Shown here: positions 1 to 6,984 of the stretch, piece after piece
Layout: each line of letters opens with the position of its first letter
Numbering within the stretch: the first letter of the stretch is position 1
Assembly: GCA_028704125.1 (NCBI GenBank)
Contig: JAQVLM010000138.1
Location: 1 to 7,681 of the forward strand
Source: Opitutales bacterium
Lineage (GTDB): Bacteria; Verrucomicrobiota; Verrucomicrobiia; Opitutales; JAFGAQ01
Reading direction: 5' to 3'
DNA: 7,681 bases
Notes under the pieces: model-generated
Databases searched by the model: none
Seen by the model: the letters and a program-made list of their open reading frames with translations, nothing else
What the model was told of the DNA's origin: nothing
Made by a program: the position numbers and the translations under genes

Positions 1-1866
1 CAGGTTTTTTTGGACCGTGGCTCCGGTTTCCGTGAGGAGGATTCGGGGCGCCGGCGCATTCCCGCCAAAGAACGCCAGAATATCGTGATTCCGCTCGATG
101 GGGGGACCTACAAGGGCTTCAGGATCGATCCGGTGGACAATGCGTCCAGGTATGAACTGTCGGTGATTGAGATCACCCGCATCTCAGGCGAGACGGATCG
201 TTCCTTTGCCCTTTGCGATTGGTTTTCCCATGGATCCGGTTCACATGTTGAAGATACGTCAATTTTCGGTGGCGGAGCCGGTGCGAGCCCGGATCCATGG
301 CATGCGCTTGCGCTCGATCCTCCCTTGATTGTGGAGCAACCCGCTCCCCCTTTCGGGGATGTGCTGTCCACGGTTCTCGCATTGCATGGCCGCGCCCTGA
401 TGATGTTGGCTCTGGTGATGGCGCTTGGTCCAACCGCGGGTTTACTCGGATGTGTGGCCTTCTTCTTCCGCGTAGTATTTGATCCGGGATTCTATTCGCC
501 GGATTCGATTGATCAGATTTCGCAGGCGAGGATCGGGCAATTCTGGGATCAGCATCCGGTGGCAATGGCGTTGATTTTGCAGGCGTGGATGAAGCTGGGG
601 CTTACGATCAGGGACCTGATCTTTGCCCAGGCTTTGGCCGGTTTGCTGGGTGTTCAGTATGCGGCGATGCGGGTGCTGGAATGGTTTCCGGGGCTGCGTG
701 TACCTGTTCGCCAATGGATCGCCTTCGGGGTTGCCGTGTTGCTTTCCAGTCCCTTGTCGCCCTTGCCATGGTATCTGAATACCCTTTGGAAGGATTCATG
801 GACCGCTATCCTGTTTGTTTGGGTAGGGGGATTGTCGATCGGGATGCTCCGAACGGTTTCCGGGCAGACCTCTGCCTCATGGATCAAATGGGGCCGGTGG
901 TCGGCTTGTTTCGCAGCGATGCTGGGCATTGTTTTGATCCGGCACAACGCCCTGGTTTTGGTGCCGTTCTTTGTTACGATTCTCGTTTTGTTGTTCCCGG
1001 TGAAGCGCTTGATATCAAGGATTGGCGTCAGCTTGCTTTTGATGGTGATCATGGTCGGGATGAATCCTACGCTCCATGCGTTGGCCGGCACCCACCGCAC
1101 CTACATGAAGTACCAGTTATACATGATGGACCTCATCGGTATGGCCAGGCTCTACCCGGAATCCATGGAGCACCTTTCCTACACGCGGGAAAGCCTGCAG
1201 CCCGGTTGGGAGGAGCGTTTCCAATGGGCCAACATTTACCCGATATCCTTTAACCGGCCGCTCATTGTGTCCGAAGAGTATGGATGTTGGACGCGTCCCA
1301 ACCCAAGGCTCGAAGCCGAGTATCGTGCGGCGTGGAAGCGTTATCCCGTTCAGTTGTTGCGGGTGAAATGGGAGCACTACTGGCGGTTGTTCGGGTTACA
1401 GAAAACTCACTACTGGCATGACCGGAACATTGTTAAGAACGATTTGGGCATTCGCGAACGCTGGCCGACCGCATCCCTTCGCAAACGCATGAGCAACTGG
1501 TCGATTTGGATCAGCGCCTCGCCACTCCGTTGGTTCGGGGGCGTACATGCGGTTTGGGCGGGCTTGAATCTGCTCATCTGCCTGTGGCTGGTGCTCAAGA
1601 CTGGCCGCTGTTTGCGGGTGCTAATCCGTGATTCCGGATGGAAGTGGACTTCCCTGACGGCCGGGTCTCATCAGCTCGTGTCCCTGCTGATCCTGCTGCT
1701 GATTCCGCTCGGCTATACCGCCTCATTCTACGTGGCGTCGCCCGCACGGGATTTCCGTTATATGTATCCGGCCACTCTGCTCATGCAGGTTTGGCTGCTT
1801 TCCTTCGTTTCGGGCTGGCTGGCCGATCGGCTGAATCGGCATCCGGCTGCTCATCAGCCGAAGTGA
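1..1866 (+). CDS. Large polytopic membrane protein, GT-C glycosyltransferase-like (5' partial)
   Basis: The frame is open from base 1 (codons CAG GTT TTT TTG), so the N-terminus lies outside the window; the TTG at base 10 is probably internal. Residue numbers below count from that TTG. Residues 1-55 (QVFLDRGSGF just before and after it, then FRIDPVDN and SVIEI) match a soluble beta-sandwich-like module often found ahead of membrane parts in cell-surface glycan enzymes. From about residue 128 there are roughly ten hydrophobic segments. After the first comes a loop with SPDSIDQISQA and FWDQHP (163-182), resembling the acidic loop and D-x-HP-like motif of GT-C transferases. KDSWTA (261-266), RHNAL (311-315) and a C-terminal RDFRYMYPA (580-588) fit the DUF6020-like group. 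The likely role is transfer of a lipid-linked sugar to an envelope polymer, but no substrate can be read. The membrane topology is clear; the enzymatic call is inference. The 3' end overlaps the opposing permease gene by 86 nt. Confidence 0.62.
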   Translation, partial: QVFLDRGSGFREEDSGRRRIPAKERQNIVIPLDGGTYKGFRIDPVDNASRYELSVIEITRISGETDRSFALCDWFSHGSGSHVEDTSIFGGGAGASPDPWHALALDPPLIVEQPAPPFGDVLSTVLALHGRALMMLALVMALGPTAGLLGCVAFFFRVVFDPGFYSPDSIDQISQARIGQFWDQHPVAMALILQAWMKLGLTIRDLIFAQALAGLLGVQYAAMRVLEWFPGLRVPVRQWIAFGVAVLLSSPLSPLPWYLNTLWKDSWTAILFVWVGGLSIGMLRTVSGQTSASWIKWGRWSACFAAMLGIVLIRHNALVLVPFFVTILVLLFPVKRLISRIGVSLLLMVIMVGMNPTLHALAGTHRTYMKYQLYMMDLIGMARLYPESMEHLSYTRESLQPGWEERFQWANIYPISFNRPLIVSEEYGCWTRPNPRLEAEYRAAWKRYPVQLLRVKWEHYWRLFGLQKTHYWHDRNIVKNDLGIRERWPTASLRKRMSNWSIWISASPLRWFGGVHAVWAGLNLLICLWLVLKTGRCLRVLIRDSGWKWTSLTAGSHQLVSLLILLLIPLGYTASFYVASPARDFRYMYPATLLMQVWLLSFVSGWLADRLNRHPAAHQPK

Positions 1867-3007
1867 AACGCTTGAGGTATTTCTGTTTGGCAAGGCGCCA
1901 TACAACCACGAAGAATGCGGTAAGCGGGATCGCCAGGATCATTCCCAGCAATCCCCCGAGGGCAACCCCCCAAAAGAAAATCGCAATGATGATGGTGAGC
2001 GGATGCAGGCCGGTTTGTTTGCCCATGATTTTGGGCGTGAGCACATAACCCTCGAGCACCTGCACGATCCCGAATACGCTCAACGCCATGAGCACGGTTA
2101 CCCATCCGCCATCGGGCTGGAAATAGGCTATTGGTAAAACGGTGCTCAGGCCGATGATGGTTCCGAGATAGGGAATCAGGTTGGTCGCCCCGATCAATAG
2201 TCCGAGCCCAATCCCGAAGTTCACCCCGCTGATCGTGAATCCGATCGCGAAGAGGATCCCCATGACCATGCAGATCAGCATTTGACCGCGGAAAAACGCG
2301 ACCATGCTTTCGGCGAATTCATGGATCAGGAAGACCAGATCATCCCGCCATTCCTCTTTCACGAAAGAAAGCTGTTCCTTGATGTCTGCGGAGAGGTCCC
2401 GGTTGGACTGAAGAAAGAAAAACAGATAGACCGGCACAATCGCGAGCCCGGTTGCCAGTCCGATGATTCCGGAGATGCGCTGGAATAGATCCTTTGTGGC
2501 GGGCAGGATCAAGGAACTCAGTTCGTCAAGTTGCGAGGTCAGCGCTTCCTGGTAGCGCAGCATCCGCTCTTCGCCGATGTATTCGGTGATCAACTCCATA
2601 ACCGCCGGAAACCGCTCCGTGAATGCCCCCCGCAGGTTGGCCCATATCCCCGGCAAGCGTTTGGCGAACGATACGGTCTGATCGAACAGAACCGGCAACA
2701 CCAGCGCCAGGATCCCGGTCAGCACCATCGCGACCAGAAGGTAGAGCACCGCGATGCTTTGCGTCCGGCTGAGTTTGATTTTGGTCTCGATCCACCGGAC
2801 CACCGGCCGCAGGATCAACGCGAGAATCCCTGCCGTCGCGAGCGGCCACAGAACGGTGGAGAAGGTTGCCGTGAAGGCCCTCAGCAGGAGGAACACCCCA
2901 AATAGCACCGTCAGGATGATCACCGCCGACAGCAGCGCGATGGCGGATGTCAACAATCGCTTCTGGAAGGGATGCATACCTTGCAGGAATTGGTTCATGG
3001 CGGACAT
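1781..3007 (-). CDS. AI-2E family transporter (PF01594-type permease)
   Basis: This 408-residue protein has the hallmarks of the AI-2E/PerM/TqsA permease family. Hydrophobic segments lie at about 20-70, 85-108, 178-199, 237-315 and 335-372, with a soluble amphipathic region between about 110 and 175. Family motifs in the C-terminal half are NLIPYLG (276-282), PKIMGKQTGLHPL (325-337) and GMILAIP (355-361). Characterised members export autoinducer-2 or act as Na+/H+ antiporters, so the substrate cannot be assigned from sequence. After KYLKRF (about 376-381) the family fold appears complete. A polar, basic tail of about 27 residues follows (ending PKRRKAAKPA), and this tail is what is encoded opposite the 3' end of the neighbouring membrane protein. 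The gene starts 13 nt after the dgt stop and is probably the last gene of the cluster. There is no Shine-Dalgarno sequence; ATG at 2998 (Met4) is an alternative start. Confidence 0.93.
   Translation of the reverse strand: MSAMNQFLQGMHPFQKRLLTSAIALLSAVIILTVLFGVFLLLRAFTATFSTVLWPLATAGILALILRPVVRWIETKIKLSRTQSIAVLYLLVAMVLTGILALVLPVLFDQTVSFAKRLPGIWANLRGAFTERFPAVMELITEYIGEERMLRYQEALTSQLDELSSLILPATKDLFQRISGIIGLATGLAIVPVYLFFFLQSNRDLSADIKEQLSFVKEEWRDDLVFLIHEFAESMVAFFRGQMLICMVMGILFAIGFTISGVNFGIGLGLLIGATNLIPYLGTIIGLSTVLPIAYFQPDGGWVTVLMALSVFGIVQVLEGYVLTPKIMGKQTGLHPLTIIIAIFFWGVALGGLLGMILAIPLTAFFVVVWRLAKQKYLKRFTSADEQPDADSADRPASPKRRKAAKPA
1822..1860. repeat. Cluster of short inverted repeats in the convergent gene overlap
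   Basis: CGGCTG (1844-1849) and CAGCCG (1855-1860) form a perfect 6-bp stem with a 5-nt loop. Just before it are a 10-bp palindrome GCCGATCGGC (1822-1831) and a second pairing of GCCGAT (1822-1827) with ATCGGC (1835-1840). All lie within the 86 nt shared by the two convergent coding regions. No T-run follows on either strand. The cluster might help stop transcription from both sides, or may only reflect the codon choice of alanine-, aspartate- and serine-rich residues; I cannot tell which. Confidence 0.4.
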
Positions 3008-3020
3008 TTCGTTGGTGGTT

Positions 3021-4370
3021 TCAGGCCAGATCGATGATGGATCCGAACCCGGGCAGAAACAGCTGTTTGTAGAGGCGGATGGCTTGCGAATCGGTCATGA
3101 TCGAGAGCGTATCGCAGATGCTGCGATAGATCTCGACCGGTTTCGAATCCCGTCCGGGCTGCTCCACCTGTGTTTCGGGAAGCAGCTTGAGCCGGCGGGG
3201 TGTTCGGCCTGGTCCGTAGTGCTCAACCAGCGCGTTGAACAGCTGGGTGAGGATATGGGCTCCCTTGAATTCGATCCCCTGGATTTGGGGAGACTGAAAA
3301 ATGAGGTCGTTGGCGATGCGTTTGTAGAGCCCGGACTCCGCGACGCAGACCGCGTCGATTTCGAGCTTGAAACGATACCGGTTGCTCGGGTTGTCGAATG
3401 GAGCGTCGATGGCCACCAGCTTCACGGCGTGGATGAAGTCACCGATCTTTTTGTTGAGGAAATATTCGTAGTCCTGATCGGCGATCACTTTCCGGAGATC
3501 GGACACCATTTGTTGCTGTGGTGGTTCGGGTGCGGTTCGGTTTGACCAGCGCTCCAGGTTATCCTGCTGAAGGTATCCTGCCTGGATGCCGTCGAGGATA
3601 TCGTTGATCGAATAGGCCGTGTCATCCGCCCAATCCATGATCTGGCACTCGATGCTGCGTATGCCGTTCACCGTTCCCGGTTTTTCCTGCTCGCGGGTGC
3701 GCAGTGTCTCAAGATCGAAACCGATGACAGACGATACCGTTCCGATGTCGGAATCATAGATGAAATGATTGGCGGGATAGACCGCTTGCTTCGTTTCATC
3801 GCCGGGCTGGATCAGCCAGGAAAACGGAGTCTTGTATTTCAGCAAACCATCCACCAGCGCGCGTGTCGGATTCATCGACCGATTGTGGGATGTCGGATTT
3901 GAATTCTTGCTGTTGTAAAAGAGACGGGTGAGGATACGGAGGTTCTGCGCATTCCCCTCAAAGCCCCCGTAGTCCGCCATGAGTTCATTCAGCCGCCGTT
4001 CTCCCAAATGGCCGAAGGGCGGATGTCCCAGATCATGGGCGAGCCCGATGGCTTCGACCAGATCCGGGTCGATGCGAAAATCCGGCCCGAGCAGGTCCGA
4101 TTCCGTGTTGAGCAGGTGCACGATGGATCGCGCGATTTGCGATACTTCGATCGAGTGCGTCAGCCGCGTGCGGTAGAAGTCGAATTCCCCGGATTGGAAA
4201 ACCTGTGTTTTGGATTGCAGCCGCCGGAACGCATGGGAATACACAATCCGGTCCCGGTCCACCTGAAACGGGCTGCGAACCCGGTCGGGAGACCGGTTTT
4301 CCTTTATCCGCCCGGTGTCAAACTCCTGATAGAATTGATTCGGTAATCCGCTCTTGGGGTCTTGGGCCAT
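3021..4370 (-). CDS. dgt: Deoxyguanosinetriphosphate triphosphohydrolase-like HD protein (dGTPase)
   Basis: A 449-residue HD-superfamily dNTP triphosphohydrolase, which splits dGTP or other dNTPs into the deoxynucleoside and tripolyphosphate in the cytoplasm. Motifs are in the usual order: SPFQVDRDRI (33-42), SHAFRRLQSKTQVF (45-58), RTRLTHSIEVSQIARS (67-82) with the first metal-ligand histidine H72, the HD pair in AHDLGHPPFGHLGE (111-124; H112, D113), and DWADDTAYSINDILDG (246-261) carrying the last acidic ligand. Length and motif spacing fit the roughly 440-residue branch of the family rather than the longer E. coli Dgt (about 505). Substrate preference and any dNTP allostery are not readable here. 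The ATG lies only 4 nt after the proB stop, with no Shine-Dalgarno sequence, so translation is probably coupled to proB. The roles of dgt and pyrH in nucleotide pools may explain their sharing a cluster; that is inference. Confidence 0.93.
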   Translation of the reverse strand: MAQDPKSGLPNQFYQEFDTGRIKENRSPDRVRSPFQVDRDRIVYSHAFRRLQSKTQVFQSGEFDFYRTRLTHSIEVSQIARSIVHLLNTESDLLGPDFRIDPDLVEAIGLAHDLGHPPFGHLGERRLNELMADYGGFEGNAQNLRILTRLFYNSKNSNPTSHNRSMNPTRALVDGLLKYKTPFSWLIQPGDETKQAVYPANHFIYDSDIGTVSSVIGFDLETLRTREQEKPGTVNGIRSIECQIMDWADDTAYSINDILDGIQAGYLQQDNLERWSNRTAPEPPQQQMVSDLRKVIADQDYEYFLNKKIGDFIHAVKLVAIDAPFDNPSNRYRFKLEIDAVCVAESGLYKRIANDLIFQSPQIQGIEFKGAHILTQLFNALVEHYGPGRTPRRLKLLPETQVEQPGRDSKPVEIYRSICDTLSIMTDSQAIRLYKQLFLPGFGSIIDLA

Positions 4371-4374
4371 GGTA

Positions 4375-5490
4375 TTATCGTATCAGGACCATGGAGTCCC
4401 GGTGTACGACTTCGATGTGTTTGCGATTGGGGAAGAGCTGCCGGATGTCTTCGGAATTCATCCCCTTGATCCGGTCGATTTCGATCGAGCTGAATCCGGT
4501 CAAACCCCTTGCCACATCCCCTTTATCCACGCCTTTGATGCTCACAATTGAACCCGGACCAAAGGTGCCCGAAACCGATACGATTCCCTTCGCCAACAGG
4601 CTTTTCCCTTTGCCGAGGATGGCATCCTGTGCGCCGGAATCCACGGTTACGGTTCCGCAGGTCTTGTTGAAAAAGGCGAGCCATCGCTTGTGGGAGCGCA
4701 GGTTGGTGCGTTGCGGGACAAAAAAGGTGCCCACCGCCTCTCCATCAAAAATCCGCAGCAGGATGTTGGGGGCACTTCCCTTGGCGATGACCATGCCGCA
4801 TTTTGATTTCGTGGCGATCCGGGCCGCCTCGAGTTTCGATATCATCCCGCCGACTGCTGTCGGGCTTGTGGTCCCTTCGGCGAGCCCCAGCACGTCCTGA
4901 TTGATGTTTTCGACAACCCGGATCAGCAGGTTGTGCTTCAGGTCCATCAATCCGTCAATGGTCGAGAGGATCACCAGCAAATCCGCTTTGATGAGGCTTG
5001 CCACAAGTGCGCTGAGCACATCGTTGTCCCCGAATTTCAGTTCATCCACACTGATGCAGTCATTTTCGTTGATGATGGGGATGACGTTTTCCTGTGCGAG
5101 CCGGAGGAGCGTTTCGCGCACCGCGATATGCCGCCGTTTTACATTGAGGTCATCCCGGGTGAGCAACATCTGGCCAACATGGATCCCATGCGGTTCGAAG
5201 GCCTTTTGCCAGGTTTCGATCAGGATGCTCTGCCCAACCGCCGCGCATGCCTGCAGCGTCGGCAAATCGGTGGGGCGCCGCTGGTAGCCCAGACGCCCCA
5301 TGCCAAGTCCAACCGCTCCTGAACTCACGATGGTGACGTTTGTCCCGCGATCCCGGAGTTGCTTGATCTGGGCGCATATACCCTGGATGACTTCAGGGCT
5401 GAGTTTCCCGATCCCCGATGTGAGGATCCCGGTGCCGAGTTTGACCACCAGATTTTTGACGACGGGATGTGCAGGTGTTCGTTGTCCCAT
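4375..5490 (-). CDS. proB: Glutamate 5-kinase
   Basis: The protein catalyses ATP-dependent phosphorylation of L-glutamate to glutamyl 5-phosphate, the first and normally proline-inhibited step of proline synthesis. From ATG at 5490 it has 371 residues, close to the E. coli enzyme (367). The amino-acid kinase domain spans about 10-250: VVKLGTGIL (15-23, K17), SSGAVGLG (56-63), HVGQMLLTRDD (104-114), PIINENDCIS (138-147), KFGDNDVLSAL (152-162) and GGMISKLEAA (214-223). A C-terminal PUA domain covers about 276-360 (TVTVDSGAQDAI, then VVHRDSM at the end). The frame stays open to 5796, but that extension overlaps frr and has no family similarity, so 5490 is chosen. Oddities: the usual LTDxDGLYxxDP loop reads LSTIDGLMDL (174-183) without the YxxDP part, and GTGGM reads TAVGGM (211-216). 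There is no Shine-Dalgarno sequence. A 115-nt gap with a stem-loop separates it from frr, and dgt follows after 4 nt. Confidence 0.95.
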   Translation of the reverse strand: MGQRTPAHPVVKNLVVKLGTGILTSGIGKLSPEVIQGICAQIKQLRDRGTNVTIVSSGAVGLGMGRLGYQRRPTDLPTLQACAAVGQSILIETWQKAFEPHGIHVGQMLLTRDDLNVKRRHIAVRETLLRLAQENVIPIINENDCISVDELKFGDNDVLSALVASLIKADLLVILSTIDGLMDLKHNLLIRVVENINQDVLGLAEGTTSPTAVGGMISKLEAARIATKSKCGMVIAKGSAPNILLRIFDGEAVGTFFVPQRTNLRSHKRWLAFFNKTCGTVTVDSGAQDAILGKGKSLLAKGIVSVSGTFGPGSIVSIKGVDKGDVARGLTGFSSIEIDRIKGMNSEDIRQLFPNRKHIEVVHRDSMVLIR

Positions 5491-5535
5491 GGATAGTGAT
5501 GAATACTGAAAATATGCGTGTGTGAAGATGCCGCC

Positions 5536-5575
5536 GGACAAATCCGGGTTTGCGACAGCCCGGAAACGGTTGTCC
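5536..5575 (-). promoter_or_regulatory. Stem-loop in the frr-proB intergenic gap
   Basis: Two nested perfect 6-bp arms are visible: 5536-5541 pairs with 5570-5575 (GGACAA/TTGTCC), and 5543-5548 pairs with 5559-5564 (TCCGGG/CCCGGA). They enclose a 10-nt loop and are separated by a 1-by-5-nt internal loop. An alternative outer pairing is CCGGAC (5534-5539) with GTCCGG (5577-5582). The element lies about 30 nt past the frr stop and 45 nt before the proB ATG. No T-run follows it in the direction of transcription, so it is not a classical intrinsic terminator. A processing site, a 3'-end stabiliser for pyrH-frr mRNA or an attenuator for proB are all possible. The pairing is seen directly; the role is inferred. 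Confidence 0.5.
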
Positions 5576-5605
5576 CGTCCGGTTATGCTGGTCTGGGAAG
5601 CCGTA

Positions 5606-6166
5606 TCAGATCTGTTTGAGTTCCTTTTCCTTGGCTTCGAGCATTTTCCCCATCTCCAGATTGTAATGATCCGTCTTTTTCTGGATTTCCTTTTCGTGCC
5701 GCTTCTGGTCATCCTCGGAGACGGCTCCCGCTTTTTGCAGCGCCTTGATCGCATCCATGCCCCGTTGCCTTGCGGCCCGGATGCCGATTCTTCCATCCTC
5801 GGTCATTTTGTGGGCCACTTTGATCAGGTCTTCACGCCGTTCACGGCTCAGCTCGGGAACCGGGATGCGGATGCTCACGCCTTCCACCGACGGGTGGAGA
5901 CCGATGTTCGCCAAAAGGATGGCCTGCTCAATCGGCTTGAGCACCGTTTTGTCCCATGGCTGGATCACGATCAGGCGCGGGTCCGGAGTTGAAATCGCGG
6001 CGATATCCTTGATGCGCACGTGGGATCCGTAGGCGTCAACCATTACGGAGTCCACCATGGAGGGGGCGGCTTTGCCGGTGTGCAAAGTGGTAAACTCGTG
6101 AGCGGTATGCTCGAGTGCCTTCTTCATTTCCGCTTCGACTTGAGATACGACTTGGGTTGCTTGCAT
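5606..6166 (-). CDS. frr: Ribosome recycling factor
   Basis: The 186-residue protein (typical length about 185) works with EF-G and IF3 in the cytoplasm to split the post-termination ribosome. The N- and C-terminal parts form the three-helix bundle: MQATQVVSQVEAEMKKALEH at the start and the charged helix KEIQKKTDHYNLEMGKMLEA near the end. The middle has the beta-domain motifs VMVDAYG (41-47), IAAISTPDPRLIVIQPWD (55-72) and RIPVPELSRERREDLIKVAH (100-119). The essential rRNA-contacting arginine (R132 in E. coli) corresponds by ungapped alignment to R133 in IRAARQRGMDA. The well-conserved RTGRA motif reads HTGKA (29-33). The gene starts 66 nt after pyrH, its usual partner. The leader is pyrimidine- and A-rich (6167-6195) and has no Shine-Dalgarno sequence. 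Confidence 0.96.
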   Translation of the reverse strand: MQATQVVSQVEAEMKKALEHTAHEFTTLHTGKAAPSMVDSVMVDAYGSHVRIKDIAAISTPDPRLIVIQPWDKTVLKPIEQAILLANIGLHPSVEGVSIRIPVPELSRERREDLIKVAHKMTEDGRIGIRAARQRGMDAIKALQKAGAVSEDDQKRHEKEIQKKTDHYNLEMGKMLEAKEKELKQI

Positions 6167-6232
6167 AGCAGGTGAGGGTTTGGGAGGTTTTTTTGTGTGA
6201 CGAAAGCTGTTCCGGGTGCTGGATCGAAGGGC

Positions 6233-6976
6233 TCAGCCATGGACCACTGTCCCGATCATTTGGCCTTCAATCGCTTTGCGCATGTTTCCTTTTTCGCGCA
6301 GGCTCAGCACGATGATCGGAATTTTGTTATCCATGCAGAGGGAGAAAGCGGTTGTATCCATCACCGAAAGGCGCTGACGGATCACATCGTAATAGGAGAT
6401 CTCGTTGTATTTGCGGGCATCCGTGTGCTTCATCGGATCCTTGTCGTAAACACCGTCCACTTTGGTGGCTTTGATGATCAGGTTCGCGTTCACCTCACTG
6501 CCGCGCAGGGCAGCGGCTGTGTCAGTCGAGAAATACGGATTCCCGGTTCCCGCAGCGAAGATCACCAGACGTCCCTTTTCAAGGTGGCGAACCGCCCGGC
6601 GCAGAATGAACGGCTCGGATACACGGTCAATCGGGATGGCGCTCATGACCCGCACCACAACCCCCATCTTCTCGAGCGTGTCCATCAGCGCGAGGGAGTT
6701 GATCACGGTTGCCATCATCCCCATGTAGTCCCCGGTCGCACGCTGGACCGATGCGCCACGCAGTCCCTGGATACCGCGGAAGATGTTGCCTCCTCCGATC
6801 ACCAGACCGATCTCGACCCCGAGTTCGTAGATTTCTGCGATCTCCGCGCACATCGATTCGAGGATCTCCGCATCAATCGGTTCCCCGTCCCGCTCATTGC
6901 GCAGCACTTCTCCGCTGAGCTTGATGATGACGCGCTTGTATTTGACTGATCCCGGTGTTACGCTGCCTTCGGCCAT
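6233..6976 (-). CDS. pyrH: Uridylate kinase (UMP kinase)
   Basis: The bacterial amino-acid-kinase-fold UMP kinase, 247 residues, phosphorylates UMP to UDP for pyrimidine nucleotide synthesis; family members are cytoplasmic hexamers, commonly activated by GTP and inhibited by UTP. Motifs are complete: VIIKLSGE (16-23, K19), IGGGNIFRG (60-68), TGDYMGMMATVINSLAL (81-97), RVSEPFILRRAVRHLEKG (118-135), GTGNPYFSTDTAAALR (143-158), IKATKVDGVYDKDP (168-181) and VMDTTA (205-210). The N-terminus has about ten residues ahead of the usual core (MAEGSVTPGS). ATG at 6976 is the only good start: upstream is AT-rich with a promoter-like pair but no Shine-Dalgarno sequence. It is the first gene of the minus-strand cluster. 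rpsB and tsf, which often precede pyrH, are absent, since a divergent tRNA gene lies directly upstream. Confidence 0.97.
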   Translation of the reverse strand: MAEGSVTPGSVKYKRVIIKLSGEVLRNERDGEPIDAEILESMCAEIAEIYELGVEIGLVIGGGNIFRGIQGLRGASVQRATGDYMGMMATVINSLALMDTLEKMGVVVRVMSAIPIDRVSEPFILRRAVRHLEKGRLVIFAAGTGNPYFSTDTAAALRGSEVNANLIIKATKVDGVYDKDPMKHTDARKYNEISYYDVIRQRLSVMDTTAFSLCMDNKIPIIVLSLREKGNMRKAIEGQMIGTVVHG

Positions 6977-6984
6977 ATGACCGT

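Noticed and set aside
585..1253. Alternative plus-strand frame of 222 codons inside the membrane protein gene
   Set aside because: The overlapping main frame has coherent membrane helices and family motifs; this frame has none.
2754..3545. Plus-strand open frame of 263 codons opposite dgt and the permease
   Set aside because: It spans the junction of two well-supported minus-strand genes and shows no domain-like pattern.
4205..4900. Plus-strand open frame of 231 codons opposite proB and dgt
   Set aside because: Antisense shadow crossing the proB-dgt junction; serine/proline/arginine-rich with no recognisable motif.
5491..5796. In-frame 102-residue N-terminal extension of ProB
   Set aside because: It overlaps the end of frr, has no kinase similarity, and ATG 5490 gives a normal-length enzyme.
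6197..6949. Long open frame of 250 codons on the plus strand opposite pyrH
   Set aside because: Its composition (rich in His, Asp and Arg) is that of an antisense shadow; pyrH on the other strand is unmistakable.
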